Under the pieces are notes generated by a model. That model saw nothing but the letters and a program-made list of their open reading frames with translations, made no database searches and had not been told where the DNA came from. A stretch of DNA of 64,000 nucleotides from Dechloromonas sp. H13 (GTDB taxonomy: Bacteria > Pseudomonadota > Gammaproteobacteria > Burkholderiales > Rhodocyclaceae), in assembly GCF_009469615.1 (NCBI RefSeq), contig NZ_SSXX01000003.1, forward strand, positions 353,697 to 417,696, written 5' to 3'. A program made the position numbers and the translations under genes. This document shows positions 20,659-29,602 of the stretch, piece by piece. Numbering within the stretch: the first letter of the stretch is position 1; every line of letters starts with the position of its first letter.

Positions 20659-20737
20659 GTTCGACATCCTTTCATGGAGCATGGAGGCATTGTGCCCTGC
20701 TTTGCGGGAACGCCCTGCAACGGCGCCCCGGCGCTTT

Positions 20738-20780
20738 GTAACAACTTGTTTCGCCCGCCGGCGGCGAAAAAGCTTGTTAC
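20738..20780. promoter_or_regulatory. Large imperfect palindrome upstream of the ompR-like gene
   Basis: An 18-base left arm at 20738-20755 (GTAACAACTTGTTTCGCC) mirrors the right arm at 20763-20780 (GGCGAAAAAGCTTGTTAC) around a 7-base GC spacer. It ends 46 bases before the response regulator start, in a divergent intergenic region. It could be an operator for the regulator itself or an RNA hairpin. Confidence 0.5.
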
Positions 20781-20826
20781 CATTGCCCCCCTGTCCCCCC
20801 GCAACCGCCGGATTATCCTTCGCCCC

Positions 20827-21552
20827 ATGAACGACAGACAACACCGCCTGCTGGTCGTCGACGACGACAGCCGCCTGCGCGACCTGCTGGTCCGCTACCT
20901 GAGCGAACAGGGTTTCGAGGTCAAGGCCGTCGGCGATGCGCCGCAAATGGATCGCACGCGCGCACGCGACCATTTCGACCTGATCGTCCTCGACCTGATG
21001 CTGCCCGGCGAGGACGGCCTGTCGATCTGCCGCCGCCTGCGCGGCACCGGCGACACGACGCCGATCATCATGCTGACGGCCAAGGGCGAGGAGGTCGACC
21101 GCATCGTCGGCCTCGAAATGGGCGCCGACGACTACCTGCCCAAGCCCTTCAACCCGCGCGAACTGCTCGCCCGCATCCATGCCGTGCTGCGTCGCCAGAG
21201 CGCGCCGCCGCCCGGCGCGCCGGAAGCCGAGGAGGAAACGATCCGCTTCGGCAGCGTCGAGGTCGATCTCGCGGCGCGCAGCCTGAAGCGCGGCGACGAA
21301 CAACTGCCGCTGACCACCGGCGAATTCGCCGTCCTCAAGGTGCTGCTCCAGCACCCGCGCCAGCCGCTGTCGCGCGACAAGCTGATGGCGCTGGCCCGCG
21401 GCCGCGAACAGGGGCCGTTCGACCGCGCCATCGACGTCCAGGTCTCGCGCCTGCGCAAGCTGATCGAGAGCGACCCAGCCCAGCCGCGCTACATCCAGAC
21501 CGTCTGGGGTTTCGGTTACGTCTTCGTGCCGGATGGTGCCGAGCGGCAATGA
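20827..21552 (+). CDS. ompR: OmpR-family response regulator
   Basis: 241-residue response regulator. The receiver domain has VVDDDSR, the phospho-acceptor Asp in DLIVLDLMLPGEDG, and the switch Lys in KPFNPRELLARI. The C-terminal winged helix has LTTGEFAVLKVLLQHPRQPLS and ends YIQTVWGFGYVFVP. Overall it is closest to OmpR. The ATG at 20827 begins the conserved N-terminus. The stop overlaps the kinase start (ATGA). The symbol follows resemblance; the genes it controls are not known. Confidence 0.9.
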   Translation: MNDRQHRLLVVDDDSRLRDLLVRYLSEQGFEVKAVGDAPQMDRTRARDHFDLIVLDLMLPGEDGLSICRRLRGTGDTTPIIMLTAKGEEVDRIVGLEMGADDYLPKPFNPRELLARIHAVLRRQSAPPPGAPEAEEETIRFGSVEVDLAARSLKRGDEQLPLTTGEFAVLKVLLQHPRQPLSRDKLMALARGREQGPFDRAIDVQVSRLRKLIESDPAQPRYIQTVWGFGYVFVPDGAERQ

Positions 21553-22853
21553 TTCCCCGCACGCTGCTGGCCCGCACCTTCCTGTTGCTGGCAGCCCTCG
21601 TCGTCCTGACCACCACCGCCTGGCTGAGCGTTTTCCGCTACATCGAGGCCGAGCCGCGCGCACGTGAAACGGCGCAGCTGGCGGCTTCCGCGGTCAACCT
21701 GATCCGCGCCGCCCTTTTCGCCGCAGCACCCGAAAAGCGCCTCGAACTGTTCAACGAACTGTCGACCCGCGAAGGCATCCGCCTGTTGCCGGCCGAGACC
21801 GAAGACCGCATCGAGCCGATGCCCGATTCGCGCTTCAACCAACTGATCCAGCGCGAGCTGGCCGCCCGCCTCGGGCCGCATACGCGGATCGCCGCCGAGG
21901 TGGACGGTGTCGCCGGCTTCTGGGTCAGCTTCCGCCTCGACGACCGCGAGGACGACGAATACTGGCTGATCCTGCCGCGCGAGCGGGCGATGCGCAGCAT
22001 CGCCGGCCAGTGGCTGCTGTGGGGCCTGCTGGCGCTGGTTCTTGCGCTTGCCGTCGCCTGGCTGATCGCCTCGCGCATCAGCCGCCCGCTCAAGGCCATG
22101 GCGCGCTCGGCCAAGGCCGTCGGCCGCGGCCACCGGCCGGAACCGCTCCCGGAGACCGGCGCCGAGGAAATGCGGCTGCTGGCCGGCGCTTTCAACACCA
22201 TGGCCAGCGATCTCGAGCGCAACGAAAGGGAGCGTTCGGAGGTGCTCGCCGGCATTTCGCACGACCTGCGCACCCCGCTCACCCGCCTGCGCCTGGAAGC
22301 CGAAATGAGCGTCGCCGACGATGCGGCGCGTCAGGCCGTCGTCGCCGACATCGAGCAGATGGAGGGGGTCATCGCGCAGTTCATGGACTACGCCCGCACC
22401 AATTTCGGCGAGGACCCGGTCGACACCGACCTCGGCGAACTGCTGGCCGGCATCGACGAACGACAGCGCCAGCTCGGCCGCCCGCTGAAGTTCGCCGCCG
22501 ACCGCCTGCCGGTGCTGCCGCTGCGCCCGCGCGCCCTGACCCGCGCCATCGGCAACCTGATCGACAACGCCTGGAAATACGGCGGCGGCGAGCCGTCCCT
22601 CGCCGCCCTCCGTCAAGCGAACGAAATCTGGATCGAGGTTCGCGACCGCGGCCCCGGCATCCCGGTCGGCGAAACCGATCGCCTGAAGCGCCCGTTCACC
22701 CGGCTCGACAGCGCCCGCAGCAACGCCAGCGGCACCGGCCTCGGGCTGGCCATCGTCGAGCGCATCGCCCGCCTGCACGACGGTCGCCTCGACCTGCTGC
22801 CCAATCCCGGCGGCGGCCTGCTGGCGCGCCTGGTGATCGGCATCCGGAATTAG
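21549..22853 (+). CDS. envZ: EnvZ-like sensor histidine kinase
   Basis: 434 residues: N-terminal helix (LARTFLLLAALVVLTTTAWLS), a periplasmic domain of about 110 residues, a second helix (WGLLALVLALAVAWLIAS), HAMP, H-box HDLRTPLTRLRLEAEMS, N-box DNAWKYGG, and G-boxes DRGPGIPVG and GTGLGLAIV. It phosphorylates the adjacent OmpR-type regulator. The start overlaps the regulator stop, giving coupled translation. The 3' end overlaps the convergent thpR by four bases. Assignment to the EnvZ subgroup is by pattern and partner. Confidence 0.9.
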   Translation: MIPRTLLARTFLLLAALVVLTTTAWLSVFRYIEAEPRARETAQLAASAVNLIRAALFAAAPEKRLELFNELSTREGIRLLPAETEDRIEPMPDSRFNQLIQRELAARLGPHTRIAAEVDGVAGFWVSFRLDDREDDEYWLILPRERAMRSIAGQWLLWGLLALVLALAVAWLIASRISRPLKAMARSAKAVGRGHRPEPLPETGAEEMRLLAGAFNTMASDLERNERERSEVLAGISHDLRTPLTRLRLEAEMSVADDAARQAVVADIEQMEGVIAQFMDYARTNFGEDPVDTDLGELLAGIDERQRQLGRPLKFAADRLPVLPLRPRALTRAIGNLIDNAWKYGGGEPSLAALRQANEIWIEVRDRGPGIPVGETDRLKRPFTRLDSARSNASGTGLGLAIVERIARLHDGRLDLLPNPGGGLLARLVIGIRN

Positions 22854-23419
22854 CTGAACTCGTTGCCGAGACGGAATTCGCCGATCGTCCGGTAGCTCGA
22901 ACTCTGCCCGGACACGCTCGAACGCACCAGAACGAAGTTCGCGCAGCGCCAGGCGAGCGGCGCGAACGCCGGCAGGGGTGCGTCGGGCAGCGCGACCTTG
23001 CGTGCCAGCGTGACGTGCGGGCTGAACTTGCGGTCGCCGTCGGCCAGCTTGAAGCCGGCTGCGGTCAACGCTTCCCGCAGTGCCAAAACCAGTGCCGACA
23101 GCCCGGCGGGCGCCGCGCAACCCACCCAGAAGATGCGGTTGTGGTGCCAGATGCCGAGCCGGTCGAGCGTCAGGTCGAAGGCCTCGGCGCGCACGCTGGC
23201 CGCGGCCTGGTTCAGCGCCGGCAGGCGTTCGAGCGCAACGTCGCCGAGGAAGGCGAGCGTCAGGTGGATCGTTTCGCGCCGCGTCGCCCGTCCGCCGGCG
23301 CGGTTCGCGTGGTCTGCGGCGAGCGCCGCCAGTTGGTCGGCGACCGCCGGCGGCGGCCACAGGGCGAAGAAGACGCGCGCCGTCGCCGGCCGCGCAGCAG
23401 TCGGCCTGTCAGTCGGCAC
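22850..23419 (-). CDS. thpR: RNA 2',3'-cyclic phosphodiesterase (2H family)
   Basis: 189-residue LigT/2H phosphoesterase. The two catalytic HxT motifs are [15 protein letters not shown] and HVTLARKV, and [16 protein letters not shown] is the usual N-terminus. It hydrolyses 2',3'-cyclic phosphates; some members join 2'-5' RNA ends. It overlaps ispF by 11 bases and so belongs to the ispD-ispF-thpR transcript. Confidence 0.93.
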   Translation of the reverse strand: MPTDRPTAARPATARVFFALWPPPAVADQLAALAADHANRAGGRATRRETIHLTLAFLGDVALERLPALNQAAASVRAEAFDLTLDRLGIWHHNRIFWVGCAAPAGLSALVLALREALTAAGFKLADGDRKFSPHVTLARKVALPDAPLPAFAPLAWRCANFVLVRSSVSGQSSSYRTIGEFRLGNEFS

Positions 23420-23891
23420 GCTCGACCAGGACCACAGCCTGCGCCTCGATCGCCTCCTGGCGGCCGAGGTAGCCGAGCTTCTCGTTGGTCTTGCCCTTGA
23501 TGTTCACGCAATCAGGGGCAATCCCGAGGTCGACCGCGACGTTCGCCACCATCGCCGCCGCGTGCGGCGCCAGCTTGGGCTGCTGGGCGATCAGCGTCGC
23601 GTCGACATTGACCGGGCGCCAGCCGCATTCGGCCAGCAGGGCGACGGCGGCGCGCAGCAGGACGCGGCTGTCGGCGCCCTGGTAGCGCGGGTCGGTGTCC
23701 GGAAAATGGCGGCCGATGTCGCCGAGCGCGACGGCGCCGAGCAGCGCGTCGGTGATGGCGTGCAGCAGGGCGTCGGCATCGGAATGGCCGAGCAGCCCCG
23801 TTTCATGCGGGATTTCCACGCCGCCGAGAATCAGCTTGCGGCCGGCGACCAGCCGATGCACGTCGTAGCCCTGCCCGACCCGGAAATTCAT
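23409..23891 (-). CDS. ispF: 2-C-methyl-D-erythritol 2,4-cyclodiphosphate synthase
   Basis: 160-residue trimeric enzyme of the MEP isoprenoid pathway. Signatures are GYDVHRL, the zinc-binding [29 protein letters not shown] and [16 protein letters not shown] [16 protein letters not shown]. The ATG at 23891 overlaps the ispD stop by four bases, so the two consecutive pathway steps are translationally coupled. Confidence 0.97.
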   Translation of the reverse strand: MNFRVGQGYDVHRLVAGRKLILGGVEIPHETGLLGHSDADALLHAITDALLGAVALGDIGRHFPDTDPRYQGADSRVLLRAAVALLAECGWRPVNVDATLIAQQPKLAPHAAAMVANVAVDLGIAPDCVNIKGKTNEKLGYLGRQEAIEAQAVVLVERAD

Positions 23892-24574
23892 TTGCGCCCC
23901 CTGAGTATCATCGCCGCCAGGACCAGGTCGGCCGGATAGGTTACCTTGAGATTGGTCGCGTCGCAGCGCACCAGGCGCGGCTGGCGGCCGAGCGCCTCGA
24001 CGGCGCCGGCTTCGTCGGTCACCGCGCGGCATTTTTCCAGCGCCTCGCACAGCAGGCGGTAGCGGAACATCTGCGGCGTCTGCGCCTGCCACAGTCCGTC
24101 GCGCGGCTCGGTGGCGGCGACGCGCTGTTCGGCGTCGGCGCGCTTGAGCGTGTCGGCGACCGGCACGGCGAGGATGCCGCCGACCGGATCGTCCGCCAGG
24201 TCGGCGAACAGCGCGGCGAGCATGTCGCCGCTGAGGCAGGGCCGCGCGGCGTCATGCACCAGGATCCAGTCGTCGTCGGCGGCGACCATCGCCGCTGCCT
24301 GCAGGCCGTTGCTCACGCTGTCGGCGCGCGTCGGGCCGCCGCAGCGGACGGTTTCCAGCTTGGGGCCGAGTTCCGACCAGTCGTAGGTTCCCCACTCGGC
24401 GTCGTCCGGCGCCAGGACCACCCACACGCGGTCGATGTCCGGGCAGGCGACCAGCGCCGCCAGGGTATGGAAGATCAGCGGCCGGCCGAGCAGGCTCAGG
24501 TACTGTTTCGGCTTCTCGGCGCCGAAGCGCGAGCCGCTGCCGGCGGCGGGAACGATTGCGTAATGGCGTGGCAT
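23888..24574 (-). CDS. ispD: 2-C-methyl-D-erythritol 4-phosphate cytidylyltransferase
   Basis: 228-residue MEP-pathway enzyme adding CMP to methylerythritol phosphate. The nucleotide-binding N-terminus [30 protein letters not shown] and [12 protein letters not shown] are diagnostic. It is the first gene of the ispD-ispF-thpR run and is divergent from the MgtC/DUF4010 gene across 40 bases. Confidence 0.97.
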   Translation of the reverse strand: MPRHYAIVPAAGSGSRFGAEKPKQYLSLLGRPLIFHTLAALVACPDIDRVWVVLAPDDAEWGTYDWSELGPKLETVRCGGPTRADSVSNGLQAAAMVAADDDWILVHDAARPCLSGDMLAALFADLADDPVGGILAVPVADTLKRADAEQRVAATEPRDGLWQAQTPQMFRYRLLCEALEKCRAVTDEAGAVEALGRQPRLVRCDATNLKVTYPADLVLAAMILRGRK

Positions 24575-24614
24575 GGCTTAATTTTACTGAATAAAGCCTG
24601 GAGAGAGAGAACGC

Positions 24615-25871
24615 ATGAGCTTCCTGGTTCCCGAGCTGGCCGAGCCGGTTCAGGCCTTTGGCACCGCCCTGGGCATCGGCCTGCTGGTCGGCATGGAGCG
24701 CGAGCGGCGGCCGGATTCGGCGGCCGGGCTGCGGACCTTCGCGCTGGTCGCCATGCTCGGCTGCCTGTTCGCGCTGCTCGGCGAGAAGACTGGCGGCCCG
24801 TGGGCGCTGGTCACCGGCCTGCTGGTCATCTCGCTGGCCATGGTCGCCTCCAACTTCTCGTCGCGCCAGGAAGAGCAGTACCGCGGTTTCACGTCCGAGG
24901 CGGCGATCATCGTCACCTACGGCCTGGGCGCCGCGGTCTGGTTCGGCTACGCGACGCTGGCCGTCATGCTGGCCATCACGACCACCGTGCTGCTCTATTT
25001 CAAGGCCGAGTTGCGCAACATCAGCGACCGCATGACGCCGCGCGACATCAACTCGACCCTGCAGTTCGCGGTGCTCTCGCTGGTCATCCTGCCGATCCTG
25101 CCGAGCCAGGATTTCGGTCCCTTCAACGCGATCAATCCACGCCAGATCTGGTGGATGGTGGTGCTGATCTCCGGCCTCGCGCTGGCCGGCTACATGGCGC
25201 TGCGCATCATCGGCGCCCGCCATGGCGCGGCGGTGCTCGGCATTTTCGGCGGTCTGGCGTCGTCGACCGCAACGACCATGATGTTCTCGCGCCACGCCAG
25301 CGACCATCCCGACCTGGTGCGCATGGCCGGCATCGTCATCCTGATCGCCAACGTCATGGTGATGATCCGCCTCGGGCTGGTCGCCGGCGTCGTCGCGCCG
25401 ACGCTGGTCGCCCCGATCGCAACCGTCTTCGCCTGCGGCATCGTGCCCGGCGTGGCAATGGCGCTCTACGGCTGGAAGATCCTCAGCGCCGCCGGCGAAC
25501 TGCCGATGCCGGAAGTCAAGAACCCGACCGAACTGCGCATCGCCGTCTCGTTCGGCCTGCTCTACGCCATCGTCCTGCTCGCTTCGGCCTGGCTGCAGGA
25601 CATCGCCGGCAACAAGGGGCTCTACATCGTCGCGCTGGCCTCCGGCCTGACCGACGCCGACGCCAGCGTGCTGTCCACGCTGCGCCTCTACAACCTCGAA
25701 ACAGTCCCGCGCGGCGAGGCCGTCATCGCCGTGACGCTGGCGCTGATGTCCAACCTGATGTTCAAGATCGGGTTGGTCGTCAGCATCGGCGGCGGCCGAC
25801 TGGCGCGCCATACCCTGCCCGGCCTGCTCGCCATCGGCGGCGGCATGGCACTCGGACTGTTGCTCGTCTAA
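24615..25871 (+). CDS. MgtC/SapB-DUF4010 integral membrane protein
   Basis: 418 residues with about a dozen hydrophobic helices. The N-terminal third is MgtC/SapB-like (GTALGIGLLVGMERERR, GLRTFALVAMLGCLFALLG), and the remainder is DUF4010, with the conserved GGLASSTATTMMFSRHA. A transport role is likely but the substrate is not established. A GGAGAGAGA ribosome-binding site precedes the ATG. Only 10 bases separate it from the MEMO gene, so it probably shares the AmmeMemoRadiSam transcript. Confidence 0.85.
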   Translation: MSFLVPELAEPVQAFGTALGIGLLVGMERERRPDSAAGLRTFALVAMLGCLFALLGEKTGGPWALVTGLLVISLAMVASNFSSRQEEQYRGFTSEAAIIVTYGLGAAVWFGYATLAVMLAITTTVLLYFKAELRNISDRMTPRDINSTLQFAVLSLVILPILPSQDFGPFNAINPRQIWWMVVLISGLALAGYMALRIIGARHGAAVLGIFGGLASSTATTMMFSRHASDHPDLVRMAGIVILIANVMVMIRLGLVAGVVAPTLVAPIATVFACGIVPGVAMALYGWKILSAAGELPMPEVKNPTELRIAVSFGLLYAIVLLASAWLQDIAGNKGLYIVALASGLTDADASVLSTLRLYNLETVPRGEAVIAVTLALMSNLMFKIGLVVSIGGGRLARHTLPGLLAIGGGMALGLLLV

Positions 25872-25881
25872 GGAGTCGATC

Positions 25882-26682
25882 ATGATCCCGACCCGTCCCC
25901 CAGCCGTCGCCGGCGCCTTTTACCCGGGCAGCCCGGGCGTCCTGTCCGCCACCGTCGACCGCCTGCTGGCCGCGGCGCCCGCCGCCGACATGGCGCAGCC
26001 GAAGGCGCTGATCGTGCCCCATGCCGGCTATATTTATTCCGGTTCCACCGCCGCCATGGCCTACGCGGCGCTGGCGCCGTGGCGGAACAGCATCCGCCGC
26101 GTCGTCCTGCTCGGCCCGACGCATCGCGTCGCGGTCGACGGCCTCGCGCTGCCCGAAACCGATGCCTTCGCGACGCCGCTCGGCAGCGTCCCGCTCGACC
26201 GGCCGGCGATCGCCGCGCTGGCCAGGCTGCCGCAGATCGTCTTCAGCGACCGGGTGCACGCCGACGAACATTCGCTGGAAGTCCACCTGCCCTTCCTGCA
26301 GCGCGCGCTCGACGACTTCACGCTGGTCCCGCTCGCCGTCGGCCACGCCGCCCCGCAGGCCGTCGCCGAAGTGCTCGACCTACTGTGGGGCGGGCCGGAA
26401 ACGCTGATCGTCATCAGTTCCGATCTATCGCACTTCCTCACCTACGCCGCCGCCAACCAGGTCGACCGCGACACCTGCGCCCACATCCTGCAACTCGACA
26501 CCCACATCCGCCCCGAACAGGCCTGCGGCGCCTACCCGGTCAACGGCCTGCTGCTCGCCGCCCGCCAGCGCGGCCTGGTGCCGCACCTGATCCACCGCTG
26601 CAATTCGGGCGACACCGCCGGCGACAAACAACGCGTTGTCGGTTACGCCGCTTTCAGCTTCACGGAGGCGAGCGATGCCTGA
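25882..26682 (+). CDS. amrB: AmmeMemoRadiSam system protein B (MEMO1 family)
   Basis: 266-residue MEMO-family protein, a dioxygenase-like fold. Conserved blocks are RPPAVAGAFYPGSPGVL, IVPHAGYIYSGSTAAMAY, LLGPTHRV, ADEHSLEVHLPFLQ and VISSDLSHFLTY, including the histidines that form the metal-like site. AAGGAG precedes the ATG. It overlaps the AMMECR1 gene by eight bases. Together with the next two genes it forms the AmmeMemoRadiSam system, conserved across domains of life with no settled biochemical role. Confidence 0.93.
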   Translation: MIPTRPPAVAGAFYPGSPGVLSATVDRLLAAAPAADMAQPKALIVPHAGYIYSGSTAAMAYAALAPWRNSIRRVVLLGPTHRVAVDGLALPETDAFATPLGSVPLDRPAIAALARLPQIVFSDRVHADEHSLEVHLPFLQRALDDFTLVPLAVGHAAPQAVAEVLDLLWGGPETLIVISSDLSHFLTYAAANQVDRDTCAHILQLDTHIRPEQACGAYPVNGLLLAARQRGLVPHLIHRCNSGDTAGDKQRVVGYAAFSFTEASDA

Positions 26683-27226
26683 CCTCGGCACCACCCTGCT
26701 GACGCTGGCCCGCAACGCCATCGCCGCCCGCTTCGGCCTGCCCGCCGCGCCGGTTGCGGTCGACCTGCCGGAACTGGCAAAAATGGGCGCCACCTTCGTC
26801 ACCCTTACCCAACACGGCGACCTGCGCGGCTGCATCGGCAGCCTCGAAGCCTGGCGCCCGCTGATGCAGGACGTCCAGGAAAACGCCCGCAGCGCCGCCT
26901 TCCGCGACCCGCGCTTCGAACCGCTGAGCGCCGACGAATGGCCGCTCACCCGCGTCGAGGTCTCGCTGCTGACACCGCCGGAACCGCTGGTATTTCGCGA
27001 CGAGGCCGACGCCCTCGCCCGGCTGCGCCCGAACATCGACGGCGTGATTTTCCTGGCCGGCAACCGGCGCGCCACCTTTCTGCCGCAAGTCTGGGAACAA
27101 TTGCCTGAACCCGCCGGATTCATGGCCCGTCTAAAGCAGAAGGCGGGGCTGCAGGCCGGCTACTGGGGGCCTGATGTCCGCCTCGAACGCTACACCGTCA
27201 GGAAATGGAAGGAGGCGGCGCCATGA
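26675..27226 (+). CDS. amrA: AmmeMemoRadiSam system protein A (AMMECR1 family)
   Basis: 183-residue AMMECR1-domain protein. The hallmark is GDLRGCIGSLEAWRPL, followed by AFRDPRFEPLSADEWP and VEVSLLTPPEPL. The ATG at 26675 overlaps the amrB end, and the stop overlaps the amrS start (ATGA). Residues 24-38 (PVAVDLPELAKMG), between the first helix and the conserved ATFVTLT strand, coincide with a dispersed repeat copy. A small in-frame insertion in a loop is likely. Function unknown. Confidence 0.93.
   Translation: MPDLGTTLLTLARNAIAARFGLPAAPVAVDLPELAKMGATFVTLTQHGDLRGCIGSLEAWRPLMQDVQENARSAAFRDPRFEPLSADEWPLTRVEVSLLTPPEPLVFRDEADALARLRPNIDGVIFLAGNRRATFLPQVWEQLPEPAGFMARLKQKAGLQAGYWGPDVRLERYTVRKWKEAAP
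26750..26787 (+). repeat. Dispersed repeat copy inside amrA
   Basis: CCGGTTGCGGTCGAC is followed by a GGAA block, GGC and AAAAATGGG. It is in frame and in the usual coding orientation, encoding Val-Ala-Val-Asp-Leu-Pro-Glu. Confidence 0.75.
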
Positions 27227-28317
27227 CCGCGAGCGAAACCCTCCACCCCGGTCGCTGGTGGCACGCCCTGCCCGACGGCCGCGTGCAATGCGACCTCTGC
27301 CCGCGCGACTGCAAGCTGCACGAAGGCCAGCGCGGCGCCTGCTTCGTGCGCCAGATGGTCAATGGCGCCATGCAGCTCACCACCTACGGCCGCTCATCGG
27401 GCTTCTGCATCGACCCCATCGAGAAGAAGCCGCTCAACCATTTCTACCCCGGCAGCAGCATCCTCTCCTTCGGCACCGCCGGCTGCAACCTCGCCTGCCG
27501 TTTCTGCCAGAACTGGGATATTTCCAAGTCGAAGGACATGGACCGCCTGATGGACGAGGCCAGCCCGCAAGCCATCGCCGCCGCCGCCAAACGCTACGGC
27601 GCCGACGCCGTCGCCTACACCTACAACGACCCGGTCATCTTCGCCGAATACGCCATCGACACCGCGCTCGCCTGCCGCGAACAGGGCATCCGCAACGTCG
27701 CCGTCACCGCCGGCTACATCTACCGCGAACCGGCGCGCGAACTGTTCGCCGTCATGGACGCCGCCAACGTCGACCTCAAGGCCTTCACCGAGGAGTTCTA
27801 CCACAAGCTCTGCGTCGGCCACCTGCAGCCGGTGCTCGACACGCTCGCCTACATCCATCACGAAACCGACTGCTGGCTGGAGATCACCACCCTGCTGATC
27901 CCCGGCCAGAACGACGGCGCGCCTGAGATCAACGAACTGGCCACCTGGGTCTACAAGGAACTCGGCCCCGACGTGCCGCTCCACTTCACCGCCTTCCACC
28001 CCGACTGGAAGATGGACGACCTGCCGCCGACGCCACCCGCCACCCTCACCCAAGCCCGCCGCATCGCTCTCGACGCCGGCCTCCACCACGTCTTCACCGG
28101 CAACGTCCACGACAGCGAAGGCGGCACCACCTTCTGCCCGAACTGCAAGGCCGCGCTGATCGTTCGCGACTGGTACGACATCCGCCGCTACGACCTCGAC
28201 CCCGAGGGCCGCTGCCCGCACTGCCAGACCGCCATCGCCGGCCGCTTCGGCAAGGTGCTCGGGCGCGACGGCCATGCCCTCGGGCCGCGGCGGATTCCGG
28301 TGCATCTGGGCGCATAA
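27223..28317 (+). CDS. amrS: AmmeMemoRadiSam system radical SAM enzyme
   Basis: 364-residue radical SAM enzyme related to pyruvate formate-lyase activases. The N-terminal cysteine pair is QCDLCPRDCKLHEGQRGAC. The radical SAM triad is in GCNLACRFCQNWDISKS (CxxxCxxC), and a C-terminal CPNC/CPHC pair suggests a metal-binding tail. The ATG at 27223 overlaps the amrA stop. Closing the operon after amrB and amrA, it completes the system. The substrate is unknown; family context suggests modification or activation involving the MEMO/AMMECR1 partners. Confidence 0.94.
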   Translation: MTASETLHPGRWWHALPDGRVQCDLCPRDCKLHEGQRGACFVRQMVNGAMQLTTYGRSSGFCIDPIEKKPLNHFYPGSSILSFGTAGCNLACRFCQNWDISKSKDMDRLMDEASPQAIAAAAKRYGADAVAYTYNDPVIFAEYAIDTALACREQGIRNVAVTAGYIYREPARELFAVMDAANVDLKAFTEEFYHKLCVGHLQPVLDTLAYIHHETDCWLEITTLLIPGQNDGAPEINELATWVYKELGPDVPLHFTAFHPDWKMDDLPPTPPATLTQARRIALDAGLHHVFTGNVHDSEGGTTFCPNCKAALIVRDWYDIRRYDLDPEGRCPHCQTAIAGRFGKVLGRDGHALGPRRIPVHLGA

Positions 28318-28328
28318 GGCGCGGTTTT

Positions 28329-28364
28329 GGTTTTTGCCCTTTTTCTGTGGTCGACCGCGACAGG
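28329..28364 (-). repeat. Dispersed repeat, intergenic after amrS
   Basis: The minus strand reads CCTGTCGCGGTCGAC, then AGAAAAA, GGGC and AAAAACC. It starts 12 bases after the amrS stop. Confidence 0.75.
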
Positions 28365-28416
28365 GTGCAACCCGATGCTACCCAAAATGATCCGGCTATC
28401 GCAAAACGGAGGCGTT

Positions 28417-28542
28417 ATGAAACGATGGTTTGACTTCGCCGTGCTCGTTTTTGCGCTATCCAGTAGCGCATTTTCCGCCGTTGCAGCCAGCGACATTGTC
28501 CTGATTGCGGAATACACAGGGCCTGCCCTCCAGTTGCCGTGA
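28417..28542 (+). CDS. Small putative secreted peptide (possible truncated gene)
   Basis: 41 codons behind a good ribosome-binding site (GGAGG, seven bases before ATG). It encodes a convincing signal peptide (MKRWFDFAVLVFALSSSAFS, cleavage near AVAA) and only about 17 further residues (SDIVLIAEYTGPALQLP). The mature part resembles the first strand of periplasmic substrate-binding proteins, so this may be the 5' remnant of such a gene. It could also be a genuine short peptide. The stop lies inside a hairpin. Confidence 0.4.
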   Translation: MKRWFDFAVLVFALSSSAFSAVAASDIVLIAEYTGPALQLP

Positions 28543-28563
28543 GCATCCCTACGCTCCCGGCAA
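28534..28563. terminator. Hairpin between convergent genes
   Basis: Arms TTGCCGTGAGC (28534-28544) and GCTCCCGGCAA (28553-28563) pair with one mismatch across an 8-base loop. It fills the gap to the cytochrome c gene end and could terminate both directions. No clear T-tract is present. Confidence 0.45.
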
Positions 28564-29373
28564 TCAGCGGCGCTTGGCTTGCGCGTCCGGCTTGCCCCCG
28601 GCAAACACCGGCCGTGGCTGATGCGCCACATAATCGGCCACGTCGATGGCATCCTGATCGCTCAAGGAATCCGGCTGGCCCATCGGCATCTTGCTTTTGA
28701 TGAAAGCCGCCGCCGTTTCGGTTCGTGCCATGCCGGCGCCCGTGTTGTACGACTGCTTGCCCCAAACGGGCGGGAATACATAGCCACCGCTGCCATCCGG
28801 TGTGCCCGCCCCTTGCAGGCCGTGACAACTGGCGCATTTCGCTACGTAGATCGTCGCCCCGCGCGCCCGATCCGGTTTCAGCGAAGGATCCACCTGCCCC
28901 ATGCCGCGCCCGGCCACCTGACTGCCGACCGGCACACCGGTGGACAGCCAGCGGATGTACATCAGCATCGCATTCATTTCCTTCGCATCCCAGGCCAGCG
29001 GATGGCCGTTCATCGAGCGCTCGAAACAATCGTTGATCCGCGTCTGCAAGGAAATCACCCGGCCATCGCGCGCGTTGTACATCGGGAAAAGCGCCGTCAG
29101 CCCGACATACGGGCCGGCATTCGCCTGCGTTCCCCCGGCGATATGGCAACTCGAACAGTTCAGCCCATTGCCCACGTTGCGTGGCAACTGCTTGCGCGTG
29201 TCGTTCATCAACTGCCTGCCCAAACGAATGGCATCCCCCTCCGGGCCGGCGGGAATCGTGCTTTCCGCCGGCACGACCAACGGCACATCCGCCGCTGTGA
29301 CAGTCGGACTGGCGACCAGCCCGACAACTAAACAAAAGACAGGCAGCGCGGGGAACAAACAGTGGATTTTCAA
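28564..29373 (-). CDS. Periplasmic dihaem c-type cytochrome
   Basis: 269 residues from a TTG start. The signal peptide (FPALPVFCLVVGLVASPTVTA) is followed by two cytochrome c domains with haem motifs CSSCH (about residue 80) and CASCH (about residue 180). Distal methionine candidates are in KMPMGQPDSLSD. The TTG at 29373 has an AAGGAGAA ribosome-binding site seven bases upstream and starts just before the signal peptide. An ATG 38 codons upstream would put a non-signal extension in front. It is an electron carrier in the periplasm; its partner is not adjacent. Confidence 0.85.
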   Translation of the reverse strand: MKIHCLFPALPVFCLVVGLVASPTVTAADVPLVVPAESTIPAGPEGDAIRLGRQLMNDTRKQLPRNVGNGLNCSSCHIAGGTQANAGPYVGLTALFPMYNARDGRVISLQTRINDCFERSMNGHPLAWDAKEMNAMLMYIRWLSTGVPVGSQVAGRGMGQVDPSLKPDRARGATIYVAKCASCHGLQGAGTPDGSGGYVFPPVWGKQSYNTGAGMARTETAAAFIKSKMPMGQPDSLSDQDAIDVADYVAHQPRPVFAGGKPDAQAKRR

Positions 29374-29602
29374 GGGATTCTCCTTGTTTGACTTTGGAGC
29401 CGATCCGCCATCGGATTGGCAGATTTTAGCCATGATGAACCGGCCGGGGATGGACTTTTCCGGCGTTGGCGACCCAAGAGCGAACAAAGGCGGTCTGAGC
29501 CGCCTTCGCCGCGCTTCCGAAAACGATCAGAACTCGTCCTTTTGACGTCGAAGTGCATTTTGGTCTGGCTCAGGCGGCTTGACTGTTGCCAAAACAGGAA
29601 GC

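Noticed and set aside
25258..25275. GTCGACCGCAAC inside the MgtC/DUF4010 gene as a repeat copy
   Set aside because: It encodes the conserved Ser-Ser-Thr-Ala-Thr-Thr stretch of the family and lacks the A-rich/GGC tail, so it is probably ordinary coding sequence.
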